A stretch of 64,000 bases of DNA from Eubacteriales Family XIII. Incertae Sedis bacterium (GTDB lineage: Bacteria > Bacillota > Clostridia > Peptostreptococcales > Anaerovoracaceae), in contig JAISTV010000006.1 of assembly GCA_031272485.1 (NCBI GenBank), positions 1 through 64,000 on the forward strand. The letters run 5' to 3'. A model generated the notes under the pieces. The model was not told the DNA's origin, did no database searches, and saw only the letters and a program-made list of their open reading frames with translations. The position numbers and the translations under genes were made by a program. Each line of letters opens with the position of its first letter. Position 1 is the first letter of the stretch. Positions 27,994 through 39,052 of this stretch are shown one piece after another.

Positions 27994-28329
27994 ATGGAAG
28001 CAAAAGCACTCGCAAAATATGTCAGAATGTCGCCCATCAAGCTCAAGCCCGTCGCGGAACTCGTTCGCGGCAAGGACCTGGAAGAGGCGCTCAATATCCT
28101 GAAGTTTACGCCCGGAAAAGGCGCGGAGATTATCGAGAAGGTCGTCAAGTCGGCCGCCGCAAACGCGGAGAACAACTTCGATATGAATCCGGACGACCTG
28201 TACGTGGCGGAGGTGTATGCGAACCAGGGTCCCACCATGAAGCGGTGGCGCGCGGCAGACAGAGGCCGTGCGGCTATGATTCTGAAGAGAAGCAGCCACG
28301 TTGGTGTAACGCTGAGGGAAAAGGAGTAA
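27994..28329 (+). CDS. rplV: 50S ribosomal protein L22
   Basis: [26 protein letters not shown]...[24 protein letters not shown]. Confidence 0.96.
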   Translation: MEAKALAKYVRMSPIKLKPVAELVRGKDLEEALNILKFTPGKGAEIIEKVVKSAAANAENNFDMNPDDLYVAEVYANQGPTMKRWRAADRGRAAMILKRSSHVGVTLREKE

Positions 28330-28333
28330 TACG

Positions 28334-29308
28334 ATGGGTCAAAAAGTTAGCCCGCACGGGCTCAGAGTAGGAATCATCAGCGACTGGGATTCCAAGTGGT
28401 ATGCAAGCAAGAAGAACTTTGCAGACTTTCTGATCGAAGATAACGAGATCCGCGCGTTCATTAAGAAAAAGCTGTACGCGGCCGGTATCTCCAAGACCGT
28501 CATAGAACGGGCGGCGGATAACAAGATCAAGGTCACCGTCCTGACGGATAAGCCCGGCGTGATAATCGGGCGCTCGGGCACCGGCATTGACGAGCTCAAG
28601 GCGGCGCTGGAGAAGATGACGAGCAAGAAGGTCCACGTGAATATCGTGGAGGTCAGGCGTTCGGCGCTGGACGCGCAGCTGACGGCAGAGAGCGTGGCGC
28701 AGGCGCTGGAGAAGAGAATCTCTTTCCGCCGCGCTATGAAGCAGGCCATAGGCCGCACCATGAAGGAAGGCGCGAAGGGCATCAAGGTGGTGGTCTCCGG
28801 TCGTCTGGGTGGCGCGGAAATCGCTAGAAGCGAAAAGTACAACGAAGGAAACGTGCCGCTGCACACGCTCCGTGCGAATATCGACTACGGATTTGCGGAA
28901 GCGGACACGACGTACGGGAAGATAGGCGTTAAGGTCTGGATTAACCTGGGCGAGCGCTTAGAGAAGGGCCTTATGAGCCCCATCCCGCAGCAGGAGAAGG
29001 GGGATCGCAAGGGCGACCGCCGCGGTGGTGGACGCGGAAAAGCGCGCGACGGCGAACGGCCCCGGAGAGATCGCAGAGACCGTACGGGAGGACCCGGCGG
29101 CGCACGCGGTCGCAGGGACGAGGCTCCGGCCATTCCGCGCTCGGTCAATCCGAGAAAGCGCCTGAAGCCCAAGTTCGACCCGGAAGAAGAAGCAAGAAAG
29201 GCTGCGGCGGCAGCGGCTGCGGAAGCGGCGGCGGCCGGAGAAGCAGCGGAAGCACCGGCAGAGGCAGACGCAGCGCCCCAGGCCGTGGAAGCTTCCACCG
29301 AAGAATAG
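28334..29308 (+). CDS. rpsC: 30S ribosomal protein S3 with ~110-aa C-terminal extension
   Basis: [24 protein letters not shown]...[17 protein letters not shown]...[35 protein letters not shown]; charged/Ala-rich tail. Confidence 0.97.
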   Translation: MGQKVSPHGLRVGIISDWDSKWYASKKNFADFLIEDNEIRAFIKKKLYAAGISKTVIERAADNKIKVTVLTDKPGVIIGRSGTGIDELKAALEKMTSKKVHVNIVEVRRSALDAQLTAESVAQALEKRISFRRAMKQAIGRTMKEGAKGIKVVVSGRLGGAEIARSEKYNEGNVPLHTLRANIDYGFAEADTTYGKIGVKVWINLGERLEKGLMSPIPQQEKGDRKGDRRGGGRGKARDGERPRRDRRDRTGGPGGARGRRDEAPAIPRSVNPRKRLKPKFDPEEEARKAAAAAAAEAAAAGEAAEAPAEADAAPQAVEASTEE

Positions 29309-29327
29309 AAAGGAGCCGCGGAAAACC

Positions 29328-29765
29328 ATGTTGATGCCAAAACGCGTAAAGCGCAGAAGAGTACACAGAGGGCGGATGTCGGGTGTTGCCACCAAGGGAA
29401 ACACCATCACGTACGGAAAGTACGGTCTCATAGCCCTGGAGCCCGGATGGATTAAGTCCAACCAGATAGAAGCGGCCCGTGTCGCCATGACCCGTTCCAT
29501 CCGCAGAGGCGGTAAGGTCTTTATCAAGATTTTCCCGCACAAGCCCGTTACGAAGAAGCCGGCCGAAGTCCGTATGGGTTCCGGTAAGGGCGCTCCCGAG
29601 TATTGGGTAGCCGTGGTGAAGCCCGGTCGCGTAATGTTCGAGATCGACGGCGTAACCTTTGAGCAGGCGAAGGAAGCCATGCGGCTGGCCTCGCACAAGC
29701 TCCCCATCAAGACGAAATTTGCCGTGAAGGGCGAAGAATTGATTAAGGGTGGTGAAGCAAAATGA
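29328..29765 (+). CDS. rplP: 50S ribosomal protein L16
   Basis: [34 protein letters not shown]...[19 protein letters not shown]. Confidence 0.97.
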   Translation: MLMPKRVKRRRVHRGRMSGVATKGNTITYGKYGLIALEPGWIKSNQIEAARVAMTRSIRRGGKVFIKIFPHKPVTKKPAEVRMGSGKGAPEYWVAVVKPGRVMFEIDGVTFEQAKEAMRLASHKLPIKTKFAVKGEELIKGGEAK

Positions 29766-29971
29766 ACCTGGATAAGATCAGAGAAATGACAGACGCCGAA
29801 CTGGAAGGCGAGCTGAAAAAAATGAAGACGGAGCTTTTCAACCTGCGCTTTCAGCATGTGACGGGGCAGCTTGAGAATCCCATCCGGTTGCGCGACGTGA
29901 AGCGCGACATAGCGCGGGTGAAAACCGTTATCCGCGAGAAGCAACTTGTTAAGGAACAGCCTGCAGGCTAA
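29762..29971 (+). CDS. rpmC: 50S ribosomal protein L29
   Basis: [54 protein letters not shown]. Confidence 0.96.
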   Translation: MNLDKIREMTDAELEGELKKMKTELFNLRFQHVTGQLENPIRLRDVKRDIARVKTVIREKQLVKEQPAG

Positions 29972-29989
29972 GGGAAAGGAGGATTCGCT

Positions 29990-30247
29990 GTGACTGATAG
30001 AAACAACCGCAAGACCAGAGTCGGCATAGTCGTGAGCGACAAGATGGACAAGACCATCACCGTCGCCGTCGAAGACTTCGTCCGCCATTCCCTGTATGGT
30101 AAGGCTGTGAAGCGCACGAAGAAATTCAAGGCGCACGACGAAGAGAACCAGTGTAACGTAGGCGATAAAGTCCGCATCATGGAGACGCGTCCCATATCCA
30201 AGGATAAGAGATGGCGCCTGGTGGGCATCGTCGAGAAGGTGAAGTAA
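29990..30247 (+). CDS. rpsQ: 30S ribosomal protein S17
   Basis: [72 protein letters not shown]. Confidence 0.97.
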   Translation: MTDRNNRKTRVGIVVSDKMDKTITVAVEDFVRHSLYGKAVKRTKKFKAHDEENQCNVGDKVRIMETRPISKDKRWRLVGIVEKVK

Positions 30248-30260
30248 GGAGGCGAGCCAT

Positions 30261-30629
30261 ATGATTCAGACAGAAACCAGACTGCGCGTAGCCGATAACT
30301 CGGGCGCCAAGGAACTGCTCGTCATCCGCATCCTCGGGGGCACAGGCCGCAAGTACGCGAACATAGGCGATATCATCGTTTGCACGGTGAAGGAAGCCAC
30401 GCCGGGCGGCATGGTCAAGAAGGGCGATGTGGTTCGCGCGGTGGTCGTACGGACCAGGACCGGCGCCAGAAGAGGTGACGGCAGTTACGTAAAATTCGAC
30501 CAGAACGCCGCCGTGATCATCAAAGATGACAAGACGCCCGTCGGTACCCGTATTTTCGGGCCGGTGGCAAGGGAACTCCGCGAAAAGAGCTTTATGAGAA
30601 TCGTATCGCTCGCTCCGGAAGTACTGTAG
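30261..30629 (+). CDS. rplN: 50S ribosomal protein L14
   Basis: [27 protein letters not shown]. Confidence 0.98.
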   Translation: MIQTETRLRVADNSGAKELLVIRILGGTGRKYANIGDIIVCTVKEATPGGMVKKGDVVRAVVVRTRTGARRGDGSYVKFDQNAAVIIKDDKTPVGTRIFGPVARELREKSFMRIVSLAPEVL

Positions 30630-30655
30630 CAGGGTTTTCATAACGGAGGCAGAAA

Positions 30656-30961
30656 ATGCGAATCAAAAAAGATGATACCGTGATGGTTATCACGGGGAAA
30701 GACAAGGGGAAGCACGGAAAAGTGCTGAAGGTCTACCCGAAAAAGAACACCCTCATAGTCGAGGGATGTAATATGCAGACCAAACACCAGAAGCAGACCC
30801 GCACCATGCGTGCGGAGATCAAGCGCCAGGAAGGCCCCATCCATGTTTCGAACGTCATGTACTATGACCCGAAGGAGAAGGCGCCCACCCGTGTGGGTTT
30901 CAAGTTTGAAGACGGCCGGAAGATTCGGGTATCGAAGAAGACCGGCAGCGTAATCGACTGA
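30656..30961 (+). CDS. rplX: 50S ribosomal protein L24
   Basis: [37 protein letters not shown]. Confidence 0.97.
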   Translation: MRIKKDDTVMVITGKDKGKHGKVLKVYPKKNTLIVEGCNMQTKHQKQTRTMRAEIKRQEGPIHVSNVMYYDPKEKAPTRVGFKFEDGRKIRVSKKTGSVID

Positions 30962-30978
30962 GAAAGGAGGAAACCGGA

Positions 30979-31521
30979 TTGTCAGCGAGATTAAGAGAAA
31001 TCTATAAGAACGAAGTTTTTGGTTCCCTCAAGGAGAAGTTCGCTTATCCGAACCCCATGCAGGTTCCCAAGCTCGAAAAGATTACCATAAACATGGGCCT
31101 CGGCGAAGCGAAGGACAACGCCAAGATGATGGAAACAGCCGTGGAGGAATTGGCGCTTATCAGCGGACAGCGCCCCGTGGTTACCAAGGCGAGAAAGTCC
31201 ATTGCCAACTTCAAGGTGCGCTCGGGCATGCCCGTAGGGTGCAAGGTGACGCTCCGCGGCGACAACATGTATGTGTTTGCCGATAAGTTCTTCAACATAG
31301 TCCTGCCGCGCGTGCGCGACTTCAAGGGCGTTTCGAAGAACTCCTTCGACGGCAGAGGCAACTACTCCGTAGGCCTAAAGGAGCAATCCATCTTCCCGGA
31401 AATCGTCTACGACAAGGTAGACAAGATCAAGGGCATGAACATTATATTTACGACGACGGCTAAGACGGACGAGGAAGCGCAGGAACTCCTGAAGCTGCTC
31501 GGCATGCCGTTCGAAAAGTAG
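30979..31521 (+). CDS. rplE: 50S ribosomal protein L5
   Basis: [48 protein letters not shown] start. Confidence 0.97.
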   Translation: MSARLREIYKNEVFGSLKEKFAYPNPMQVPKLEKITINMGLGEAKDNAKMMETAVEELALISGQRPVVTKARKSIANFKVRSGMPVGCKVTLRGDNMYVFADKFFNIVLPRVRDFKGVSKNSFDGRGNYSVGLKEQSIFPEIVYDKVDKIKGMNIIFTTTAKTDEEAQELLKLLGMPFEK

Positions 31522-31530
31522 GAGGGAAAC

Positions 31531-31716
31531 ATGGCCAAGACATCTCTCAAAGTAAAACAGCAGCGGAAACCCAAGTATCCGACGAGAGCTTATACCAGAT
31601 GCAGGATTTGCGGACGGCCCCATTCTGTTCTCAAGAAGTACGGGATCTGCAGAATCTGCTTCCGGGAGCTTGCGTATAAAGGCGAGATACCCGGCGTGAA
31701 GAAAGCCAGCTGGTAG
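31531..31716 (+). CDS. rpsZ: 30S ribosomal protein S14 type Z (zinc-binding)
   Basis: 61 aa, [38 protein letters not shown]. Confidence 0.97.
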   Translation: MAKTSLKVKQQRKPKYPTRAYTRCRICGRPHSVLKKYGICRICFRELAYKGEIPGVKKASW

Positions 31717-31734
31717 AAAGGAGGCGTAAGACCC

Positions 31735-32133
31735 ATGACTATGACGGATCCCATTGCGGATATGCTCACACGGATCAGAAACGCGAACACGGTCGGGCAT
31801 ACGACGGTAGACGTGCCTGCTTCCAAGATGAAGAAGTCCATAGCCGGCATCTTAAGCGATGAAGGTTACATACAAGGTTACGATGTGATAGATGACAACA
31901 AGCAGGGTACCATCCGGATTCAGATGAAGTACGGAGCGGACAAGGAAAAGGTCATCAGCGGCATCAAGAAGATCAGCAAGCCCGGTCTGAAAGTGTACGC
32001 GAAGGCGGAAGATGTGCCGCGCGTGCTCGGCGGGCTCGGAATCGCCATTATCTCCACGTCCAAGGGCGTGATAAGCGATAAAGAGGCGCGGCGCCTCGGC
32101 ATCGGCGGCGAAGTCATCTGTTACGTTTGGTAG
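31735..32133 (+). CDS. rpsH: 30S ribosomal protein S8
   Basis: [20 protein letters not shown]...[27 protein letters not shown]. Confidence 0.97.
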   Translation: MTMTDPIADMLTRIRNANTVGHTTVDVPASKMKKSIAGILSDEGYIQGYDVIDDNKQGTIRIQMKYGADKEKVISGIKKISKPGLKVYAKAEDVPRVLGGLGIAIISTSKGVISDKEARRLGIGGEVICYVW

Positions 32134-32143
32134 GAGGAAGGAA

Positions 32144-32689
32144 ATGTCAAGAATCGGAAAACTCCCGGTGACAGTTCCCGCCGGCGTAGATGTGAAAATC
32201 GCTGCGGATAATCTGGTCACCGTGAAGGGACCTAAGGGCGAACTGTCCGAAAAGATCTCCGAGAAAATCGGAGTGGAACTGAAAGATGGCGTCATTTACG
32301 TAACGCGCGGAAATGACGAGAAGGAAAGCCGGTCGCTGCACGGGCTGTCCCGCACCCTGATCTTTAACATGGTCACGGGCGTGTCGGACGGGTTCGAGCG
32401 CAGGCTGGACATCAACGGCGTGGGCTACCGTGCCGAGAAGAAGGGCAAGAACCTGGTTCTGTCCCTCGGTTACTCCCATCCCGTGGAACTCCCGGATCCC
32501 GCAGGGATCGAGACGGAGACCCCGAGCAACACGGAAATTGTCGTGCGCGGCATAGACAAGGCGCTCGTGGGAAATTATGCGGCCATCATCCGCGGTTGGA
32601 GACCGCCGGAACCCTATAAGGGCAAGGGCGTCAAGTATCGCGAAGAAGTGATCCGCAGACGTGAAGGCAAATCCGGTGTGAAGGGCTGA
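32144..32689 (+). CDS. rplF: 50S ribosomal protein L6
   Basis: [19 protein letters not shown]...[25 protein letters not shown]. Confidence 0.97.
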   Translation: MSRIGKLPVTVPAGVDVKIAADNLVTVKGPKGELSEKISEKIGVELKDGVIYVTRGNDEKESRSLHGLSRTLIFNMVTGVSDGFERRLDINGVGYRAEKKGKNLVLSLGYSHPVELPDPAGIETETPSNTEIVVRGIDKALVGNYAAIIRGWRPPEPYKGKGVKYREEVIRRREGKSGVKG

Positions 32690-32703
32690 GAAAGGAGCGA
32701 GAC

Positions 32704-33069
32704 ATGGCAAAACAGAGCAGAAATGATAAGCGGCTTGTCCGTCACGCGCGCGTTCGGCAGAACCTCTCCGGTACGCCGGATAAACCCAGAATGTGCGTAT
32801 ACCGCAGCCTGAAGAACATCTCCGTACAGATTATCGACGATGTGAACGGGCACACGCTGGCGGCGGCCTCCACTCTCGACAAGGAGATCAAGGCGCAGGC
32901 GGCGTACGGCGGAAACAAGGATGCCGCAAAACTCGTCGGCGAGGCCATAGGCAAGAAGGCGGTCGAGAAGGGCATCAGCGAAGTAGCATTCGACAGAGGC
33001 GGCTTCCTGTATCACGGACGTGTGAAGGAATTGGCCGACGGCGCGCGCAGCGCAGGTCTGAAGTTTTAA
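32704..33069 (+). CDS. rplR: 50S ribosomal protein L18
   Basis: [37 protein letters not shown]...[26 protein letters not shown]. Confidence 0.97.
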   Translation: MAKQSRNDKRLVRHARVRQNLSGTPDKPRMCVYRSLKNISVQIIDDVNGHTLAAASTLDKEIKAQAAYGGNKDAAKLVGEAIGKKAVEKGISEVAFDRGGFLYHGRVKELADGARSAGLKF

Positions 33070-33084
33070 CGGAGGTTTACGAGT

Positions 33085-33594
33085 ATGCAGCGAAAGAATA
33101 CGATCGACGCTTCGGCCATGGAGCTGAAAGAATCCATAGTAAACATCCGGCGCGTAGCCAAGACCGTTAAGGGCGGCCGCAACATGCGGTTCTCCGTCAC
33201 GGTGGTGGTAGGCGATGAGGCCGGCCACGTAGGCGTGGGTCTGGGCAAGGCAAGAGAAATTCCGGAAGCCGTACGCAAGGCCATAGAAGACGCGAAGAAA
33301 AAGCTCATCTATGTACCGACCGTGGGCACCACCATTCCGCATCGCGTCACGGGAATCTTTGGCGCCGGCAAGGTGGTCATCATGCCCGGTCGCGAGGGTA
33401 CCGGCGTTATCGCCGGCTCGTCCGTCCGTACGGTGCTCGAACTTGCGGGCGTCAAGGATGTGCGTGCCAAGTCCATCGGGTCGAACAACGCCGGCAACAT
33501 GGCAAACGCGACCATAGAGGGACTCAAGGACCTGAAGACGGTCGAGCAGATCAGCCGTCTGCGCGGTAAGACTAAGGAAGAGATATTAAGTTAG
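33085..33594 (+). CDS. rpsE: 30S ribosomal protein S5
   Basis: [51 protein letters not shown]. Confidence 0.97.
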   Translation: MQRKNTIDASAMELKESIVNIRRVAKTVKGGRNMRFSVTVVVGDEAGHVGVGLGKAREIPEAVRKAIEDAKKKLIYVPTVGTTIPHRVTGIFGAGKVVIMPGREGTGVIAGSSVRTVLELAGVKDVRAKSIGSNNAGNMANATIEGLKDLKTVEQISRLRGKTKEEILS

Positions 33595-33607
33595 GAGGGA
33601 GGATGCC

Positions 33608-33799
33608 ATGGCTAAGGCAGCAGAAAAAACGATCAAGATAACCTTGACCAAGAGCCCCATCGGGTCCACTCCCGCTCAGAAGAAAGTGGTAGCCGCGCTG
33701 GGACTTCGGAAGATGCATCAGACGGTAGAGCTTGTGGACAGCCCGGTAACGCGGGGCGCGGTGAACAAGGTCGCGCACTTGCTGACGGTTAAGGAGTAA
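33608..33799 (+). CDS. rpmD: 50S ribosomal protein L30
   Basis: [55 protein letters not shown]. Confidence 0.96.
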   Translation: MAKAAEKTIKITLTKSPIGSTPAQKKVVAALGLRKMHQTVELVDSPVTRGAVNKVAHLLTVKE

Positions 33800-33804
33800 G
33801 AATT

Positions 33805-34245
33805 ATGAGATTACATGAATTGAAAGCGCCTCCGGGAGCGAGTAAAGCTCCTAAGAGGAAGGGTCGCGGAACGGCGACCGGCCAGGGCAAGACTGCCGGA
33901 CGCGGTCAGGACGGACAGAAGTCCAGAAGCGGCGGCGGCGTGCGCCTCGGTTTCGAGGGCGGCCAGATGCCCCTTTACCGTCGTACCCCGAAGCGCGGCT
34001 TCAACAATAAGTGGCGTGTGGAGTTTGAAATCGTGAACGTAGAAGCGCTGAACCGTTTCGATGCGGGCACGGAAGTTACGCCGGAGCTGCTCGTCGAAAG
34101 CGGGCTGATTCGCAAGCCGAAGAACGGCGTGAAGGTTCTCGGAAACGGGACGCTCGAGAAGAAACTCACCGTGAAGGCGCATAAGTTCAGCCAGAAAGCG
34201 GTGGAGCAGATTACAGCCGCAGGCGGCGCTGTAGAGGAAATCTAA
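33805..34245 (+). CDS. rplO: 50S ribosomal protein L15
   Basis: [66 protein letters not shown]. Confidence 0.97.
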   Translation: MRLHELKAPPGASKAPKRKGRGTATGQGKTAGRGQDGQKSRSGGGVRLGFEGGQMPLYRRTPKRGFNNKWRVEFEIVNVEALNRFDAGTEVTPELLVESGLIRKPKNGVKVLGNGTLEKKLTVKAHKFSQKAVEQITAAGGAVEEI

Positions 34246-34247
34246 TT

Positions 34248-35546
34248 ATGGGAATGCTGGAAACGTTAGCAAAAGCATGGAAGATACCCGAGCTCCGTAA
34301 GAAAATTGTCTTTACGGTTCTCATGATCGCAGTCTTCCGCATCGGGTCGAACATCCCGGTGCCGGGCATGGATCGGGCGCTTCTGGAGGATGTGTTTCAG
34401 GAAGGCCAGGGCCTCTTCGAGATCTTTGACTTGTTCTCGGGCGGTTCCTTTCAGAACTTCACCATATTCGCTTTGAGTATCACGCCGTATATTACGGCAT
34501 CCATTATCCTGAATCTGCTTACTATAGCCATACCCGCTCTGGAGAATCTGGCGCGGCAAGGCACGGAGGGCAGAAAGAAAATCGCACAAATTACGCGCTA
34601 TCTGACGGTAGCGCTTGGCCTTTTACAGGCTGTCGGTCTGACGTTCGGCCTCTTTAGGGGCGCCATCGTTCCGGCCGGCACCACGGGGCAGAACGTGCTG
34701 AATGTCACCTTGATTATTCTCACGCTCACGGCGGGTACCGCTTTCCTCATGTGGCTCGGCGAGCAGATCAACGAGTACGGCGTAGGAAACGGCATATCGC
34801 TCCTGATTTTCGCGGGCATAGTCTGCCGGATTCCGGCGGCCATAGGCGGGGCGCTGCGTACCTACAGCAACCACGGTATCAGCATCGTTTCGCTCATCCT
34901 GTTCTGCGCGTTTGCGCTGGTGGTCATAGTGGGCACCATCCTCGTGCAGCAGGGCCAGCGGCGCATTCCGGTGCAGTACGCCAAGCGCGTGGTGGGCAGA
35001 AAGATGTACGGCGGGCAGAACACGCACATTCCGCTGAAGGTAAACCAGGCGGGCGTTATCCCCGTTATCTTCGCGCTTTCGCTGCTGCAGTTCCCGCTCA
35101 CCATTACGTACTTCCTGAAGAGCACCAGCGGGTTCTCGCACTTCGTGAATAAGTACCTGTCTCCGTCGGGAGACCCGGGCGTATGGATTTACTGCGCGTT
35201 TAACGTGGTACTGATTATCTTCTTCACGTATTTCTACACGGCCATTACGTTCAACGTAAACGAGGTCTCGGAGAATATGCGTGCAAACGGCGGGTTCATT
35301 CCGGGCATCCGTCCCGGCAGAGCCACGGTGGACTACCTCGGTCGCGTCATGTCGCGTGTCACGTTCGTGGGGGCGCTGTTCCTCGCGGCCATAGCCACGC
35401 TGCCTTACCTGATCAACCTGGCATCGCCCAACCTGAACATTCGCTTCGGCGGAACGGCGCTGCTGATTGTTGTGGGTGTCGCGCTTGACACCATGAAACA
35501 GATAGAAAATCAAATGGTCATGAGAAATTACAGGGGGTTCCTCTAA
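34248..35546 (+). CDS. secY: preprotein translocase subunit SecY
   Basis: FRIGSNIPVPGMDRALLEDVF...LFSGGSFQNFTIFALSITPYITASIILNLL. Confidence 0.98.
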   Translation: MGMLETLAKAWKIPELRKKIVFTVLMIAVFRIGSNIPVPGMDRALLEDVFQEGQGLFEIFDLFSGGSFQNFTIFALSITPYITASIILNLLTIAIPALENLARQGTEGRKKIAQITRYLTVALGLLQAVGLTFGLFRGAIVPAGTTGQNVLNVTLIILTLTAGTAFLMWLGEQINEYGVGNGISLLIFAGIVCRIPAAIGGALRTYSNHGISIVSLILFCAFALVVIVGTILVQQGQRRIPVQYAKRVVGRKMYGGQNTHIPLKVNQAGVIPVIFALSLLQFPLTITYFLKSTSGFSHFVNKYLSPSGDPGVWIYCAFNVVLIIFFTYFYTAITFNVNEVSENMRANGGFIPGIRPGRATVDYLGRVMSRVTFVGALFLAAIATLPYLINLASPNLNIRFGGTALLIVVGVALDTMKQIENQMVMRNYRGFL

Positions 35547-35547
35547 G

Positions 35548-36192
35548 ATGAAGAGAATCATTTTGCTCGGCCCTCCGGGGTCCGGAAAAGGTACCATGTC
35601 GGAACTCATCAAGCTGGACTACGAACTGCCGACCATCTCCACGGGCGACATCCTCAGGAAGAACGTCGCGCTGGGAACCGACCTGGGCAAGCAGGCCAAG
35701 GCGTTCATGGAGAAGGGCGAGCTCGTACCGGACAGCCTGATTCTTGACCTGATTGCGGCCCGTCTGGAAGAAGACGACGCGAAGAACGGCTACCTGCTGG
35801 ACGGCTTCCCGCGGAACACCGCGCAGGCGGATGCGCTCGGCGAGATGCTGGCCAAGGCCGGCGGACAGATAGACCATGCGATTTACCTGGCCGTTCCGGA
35901 TGAGGTGCTCATTTCGCGGATTACGAGCCGGCGGGTGTGCAGTGTTTGCGGCGCTACGTACAACACCATTACCAAGCCGCCCAAGGAAGAAGACACCTGT
36001 GACGTTTGCGGCGGAGAGGTAATCCAACGCGCCGACGACACGGAGGAGACGGCAAGAAACCGCCTCGAAGTGTATAACAACGAAACCCACCCATTGGTGG
36101 AATACTACCAGGGTAAGGGCATATTATCGGAGATTTCCGCGGACGCGCCTCTCGAGGACGTCTACGAAAAGATCCAGGCAGTGCTGGGATAA
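35548..36192 (+). CDS. adk: adenylate kinase (zinc-binding LID)
   Basis: MKRIILLGPPGSGKGTMSELI...DGFPRNTAQADAL; CSVCGATYN...CDVCGGEV. Confidence 0.97.
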   Translation: MKRIILLGPPGSGKGTMSELIKLDYELPTISTGDILRKNVALGTDLGKQAKAFMEKGELVPDSLILDLIAARLEEDDAKNGYLLDGFPRNTAQADALGEMLAKAGGQIDHAIYLAVPDEVLISRITSRRVCSVCGATYNTITKPPKEEDTCDVCGGEVIQRADDTEETARNRLEVYNNETHPLVEYYQGKGILSEISADAPLEDVYEKIQAVLG

Positions 36193-36196
36193 AAAC

Positions 36197-36967
36197 ATGA
36201 TTCTTCTCAAGACAAGAGAAGAGATAGAGCAGATGAAGGTCCCCGCCAGGGTGACGGGGAGCATTCTGTTCGAGCTGAGAGAATTCATAAAGCCGGGCAT
36301 CAGCACGAAGGACATAGACGACTTCGTGGTGGAGCGAATCCGGCAGGCGGGTATGACAGCGAGCTTTTTGGGATACAACGGGTTCCCGGCGAGCTGCTGT
36401 ACCTCCGTGAATGAGGAGATTGTTCACGGGATACCGGATGCTTCGCGCATCCTTAAGGAAGGCGATATCGTGAGCGTGGACGTGGGTACCACCGGCGGCG
36501 GATGGGTTTCCGACGCGGCGCGGACCTACCCCGTGGGCACGGTGAGCGAAGAGGCAGCCCGTCTCATGGACACCTGCAAGCGGAGTTTCTTCGCGGGACT
36601 GGCGCACTGCCGGGTGGGCTACCGGCTCTCGGACATAGGCAGCGCCATACAGGATGTCGTGGAGGCGGACGGGTTTTCCGTGGTGCGGGACTTCGTGGGA
36701 CACGGCGTAGGTCGGGACATGCACGAGGATCCGCAGGTGAAAAACTACGGGGCGCCGAACAAGGGACCTAAGCTTATGGCAGGCATGACCCTTGCTATTG
36801 AACCGATGATTAACGCCGGAACTTACGAAACCGAGGTTCTGCTGAATAACTGGACTGCCGTGGCTACGGACGGAAAGCTGTCCGCGCATTACGAGAACAC
36901 GGTGGTCATTACGGAGGAAGATCCGCTGGTGATTACATTGGACGAAAGGGAAGGGACAGGAGTGTAA
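36197..36967 (+). CDS. map: methionine aminopeptidase type I
   Basis: NGFPASCCTSVNEEIVHGIPD, DVGTTGGGWVSDAARTYPVG, GHGVGRDMHEDPQVKNYG, LAIEPMIN. Confidence 0.97.
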   Translation: MILLKTREEIEQMKVPARVTGSILFELREFIKPGISTKDIDDFVVERIRQAGMTASFLGYNGFPASCCTSVNEEIVHGIPDASRILKEGDIVSVDVGTTGGGWVSDAARTYPVGTVSEEAARLMDTCKRSFFAGLAHCRVGYRLSDIGSAIQDVVEADGFSVVRDFVGHGVGRDMHEDPQVKNYGAPNKGPKLMAGMTLAIEPMINAGTYETEVLLNNWTAVATDGKLSAHYENTVVITEEDPLVITLDEREGTGV

Positions 36968-36970
36968 CGT

Positions 36971-37189
36971 ATGGCCAAAAAGGACGTCATCGAGGTGATG
37001 GGCACCGTAGTGGAGGCACAGCCGAATGCGATGTTTATCGTGAAGCTGGAGAACGGGCATCAGATCCTGGCGCATATCTCGGGGAAGATCCGGATGAACT
37101 TCATCCGCATCATGCCGGGGGACCGCGTGAAAGTGGAGCTGTCGCCGTATGACCTGACAAGAGGAAGAATCACGTGGCGTGATAAGTAG
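36971..37189 (+). CDS. infA: translation initiation factor IF-1
   Basis: [72 protein letters not shown]. Confidence 0.98.
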   Translation: MAKKDVIEVMGTVVEAQPNAMFIVKLENGHQILAHISGKIRMNFIRIMPGDRVKVELSPYDLTRGRITWRDK

Positions 37190-37218
37190 TTGAAAAGCGT
37201 AAATTCGTTTGATATAAT
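37189..37218 (+). promoter_or_regulatory. internal promoter TTGAAA-N17/18-TATAAT between infA and rpmJ
   Basis: consensus-like hexamers; TATAAT 37213-37218. Confidence 0.6.
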
Positions 37219-37274
37219 AATTATTCGCGCGAACGCGCGAAGTGAAAGATTGCGGAATAGAAAGGATTATAGCC

Positions 37275-37388
37275 ATGAAGGTTAGAACTTCAGTAAAGCC
37301 GATTTGCGAGAAGTGCAAAGTAATCAAGAGAAAAGGCAGAGTGATGATCATCTGCGAGAACCCCAAGCACAAGCAGCGCCAGGGTTAA
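37275..37388 (+). CDS. rpmJ: 50S ribosomal protein L36 (not in supplied ORF list)
   Basis: [37 protein letters not shown]. Confidence 0.98.
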   Translation: MKVRTSVKPICEKCKVIKRKGRVMIICENPKHKQRQG

Positions 37389-37520
37389 TTTTCGTTTGTT
37401 TGAATCACGCTAGCGGGCGCGGCTACGGCCTTATCGTCGGGAGATGAGGAGGCTGCCCGGAGGGTGTGCTTTCATATATTGTTTGTAAAACATTAAGACA
37501 GATAACAGGAGGAGAAACAT

Positions 37521-37892
37521 ATGGCTCGTATAGCCGGTGTGGACTTGCCAAGAGAAAAAAGGATTGAAATAGGCCTTACGTATATTTACGGGATCGGCCG
37601 CACGACTGCGAATGAAATTCTCAGGAAAGCGGAAGTAAACCCGGACATCCGCGTAAAGGATCTGTCGGAAGAGGATGCCGGTAAAATCCGCAAAATCATC
37701 GACAGCGAATACAGCGTGGAAGGTGATCTGAGAAGAGACGTAAGCCTGAACATTAAGCGTCTGATGGAAATCGGCTGCTATCGCGGCATCCGTCACAGGA
37801 GAGGTCTCCCCGTTCGCGGGCAGAACACCAAGACGAACGCCCGCACGAGAAAAGGCCCGAAGAAGACCGTCGGTCGGAAGAAGAAGAGCTAA
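37521..37892 (+). CDS. rpsM: 30S ribosomal protein S13
   Basis: [34 protein letters not shown]...[30 protein letters not shown]. Confidence 0.98.
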   Translation: MARIAGVDLPREKRIEIGLTYIYGIGRTTANEILRKAEVNPDIRVKDLSEEDAGKIRKIIDSEYSVEGDLRRDVSLNIKRLMEIGCYRGIRHRRGLPVRGQNTKTNARTRKGPKKTVGRKKKS

Positions 37893-37926
37893 GGGCTTTT
37901 GAGCGGAATACGGAGGAACGAAGTTT

Positions 37927-38322
37927 ATGGCTACTGTTAAAAAGACAGTTCGGAAAAAAAGAAGAGAGAGAAAGAATATCGAAAAGGGCCAGGCGCATAT
38001 CCAGGCTACCTTTAACAACACTCTCGTTACGCTGACGGACACGAGCGGAAATGCTTTGTCCTGGTCGAGCGCCGGTTCGCTCGGATTCAAGGGTTCCAGA
38101 AAGTCTACGCCTTTTGCGGCGCAGATGGCAGCGGAGGAAGCGGCGAAGGGCGCCATGGAACATGGCCTCAAGCACGTGGAAGTCTTCGTGAAGGGGCCGG
38201 GTTCGGGCAGAGAAGCCGCCATCCGCGCGCTTCAGACAGCCGGACTCGAAATTACCATGATCAAAGATATCACGCCCATCCCGCATAACGGATGCAGACC
38301 GCCCAAGAGAAGAAGGGTGTAG
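37927..38322 (+). CDS. rpsK: 30S ribosomal protein S11
   Basis: [50 protein letters not shown]. Confidence 0.98.
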   Translation: MATVKKTVRKKRRERKNIEKGQAHIQATFNNTLVTLTDTSGNALSWSSAGSLGFKGSRKSTPFAAQMAAEEAAKGAMEHGLKHVEVFVKGPGSGREAAIRALQTAGLEITMIKDITPIPHNGCRPPKRRRV

Positions 38323-38342
38323 TTTTAAGGAGATACGAAACC

Positions 38343-38963
38343 ATGGCAAGATATACAGAAGCAGTTTGCAGGCTCTGCAGAAGGGAAGGCACGAAGCTCT
38401 TTTTGAAGGGCGACCGGTGCTACTCCCCCAAGTGTGCCTTAGAGAGAAGAAATTATGCCCCGGGCCAGCACGGCCAGGGCCGGAAGAAAACTTCCGATTA
38501 CGGACTGCAGCTCCGTGAAAAGCAGAAGGCCAAGCGTTTTTACGGCCTGCTGGAGAAGCAGTTCCACAACACGTTTTTGAAGGCAGCCAAGCGCAAGGGA
38601 ATCACGGGTGAGAACCTGCTCATCATGTTGGAGACCAGACTCGACAACACCGTGTTTCGCATGGGACTGGCTTCCTCGAGAAAAGAAGCACGCCAGCTTG
38701 TCAATCACGGGCACTTTACGGTGAACGGACGCAAGGTGGATATCCCGTCCTACGAGGTGAGCGTGGGAGACAAGATCACTGTGAAGAAACGCAGCCAGAG
38801 CTCTCCCAAGTTCAAGGAACTCAAGGACATGCAGATTACGGTGCCGCCGTGGGTATCGGTGGACGTGGAGAAGCTGGAAGGCACAGTGCTTTCCCTGCCC
38901 ACCCGCGAGGAAATCGATACGCCTATAGAAGAGCACCTCATCGTAGAGCTTTACTCGAAGTAA
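38343..38963 (+). CDS. rpsD: 30S ribosomal protein S4 (zinc-ribbon form)
   Basis: [45 protein letters not shown]; start at 38343, not at the upstream 38292. Confidence 0.97.
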   Translation: MARYTEAVCRLCRREGTKLFLKGDRCYSPKCALERRNYAPGQHGQGRKKTSDYGLQLREKQKAKRFYGLLEKQFHNTFLKAAKRKGITGENLLIMLETRLDNTVFRMGLASSRKEARQLVNHGHFTVNGRKVDIPSYEVSVGDKITVKKRSQSSPKFKELKDMQITVPPWVSVDVEKLEGTVLSLPTREEIDTPIEEHLIVELYSK

Positions 38964-39052
38964 CCGCCGATTCCGAAACTACAGTTTATGTAAGATACCG
39001 CTGCTTACGGATCGCCTGAAGGGGCGCCTGCGGCAGAGAAGGAGGATCGATA

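Noticed and set aside
38292-38342. Upstream start for rpsD
   Set aside because: Overlaps rpsK and adds 17 non-homologous residues; MARYTEAVC start at 38343 matches the S4 family.
31531-38963. All zinc-ribbon (C+) versions of S14, S4, L36 and adenylate kinase LID as unusual
   Set aside because: Common in Clostridia; noted but not remarkable without knowing whether C- paralogs exist elsewhere.
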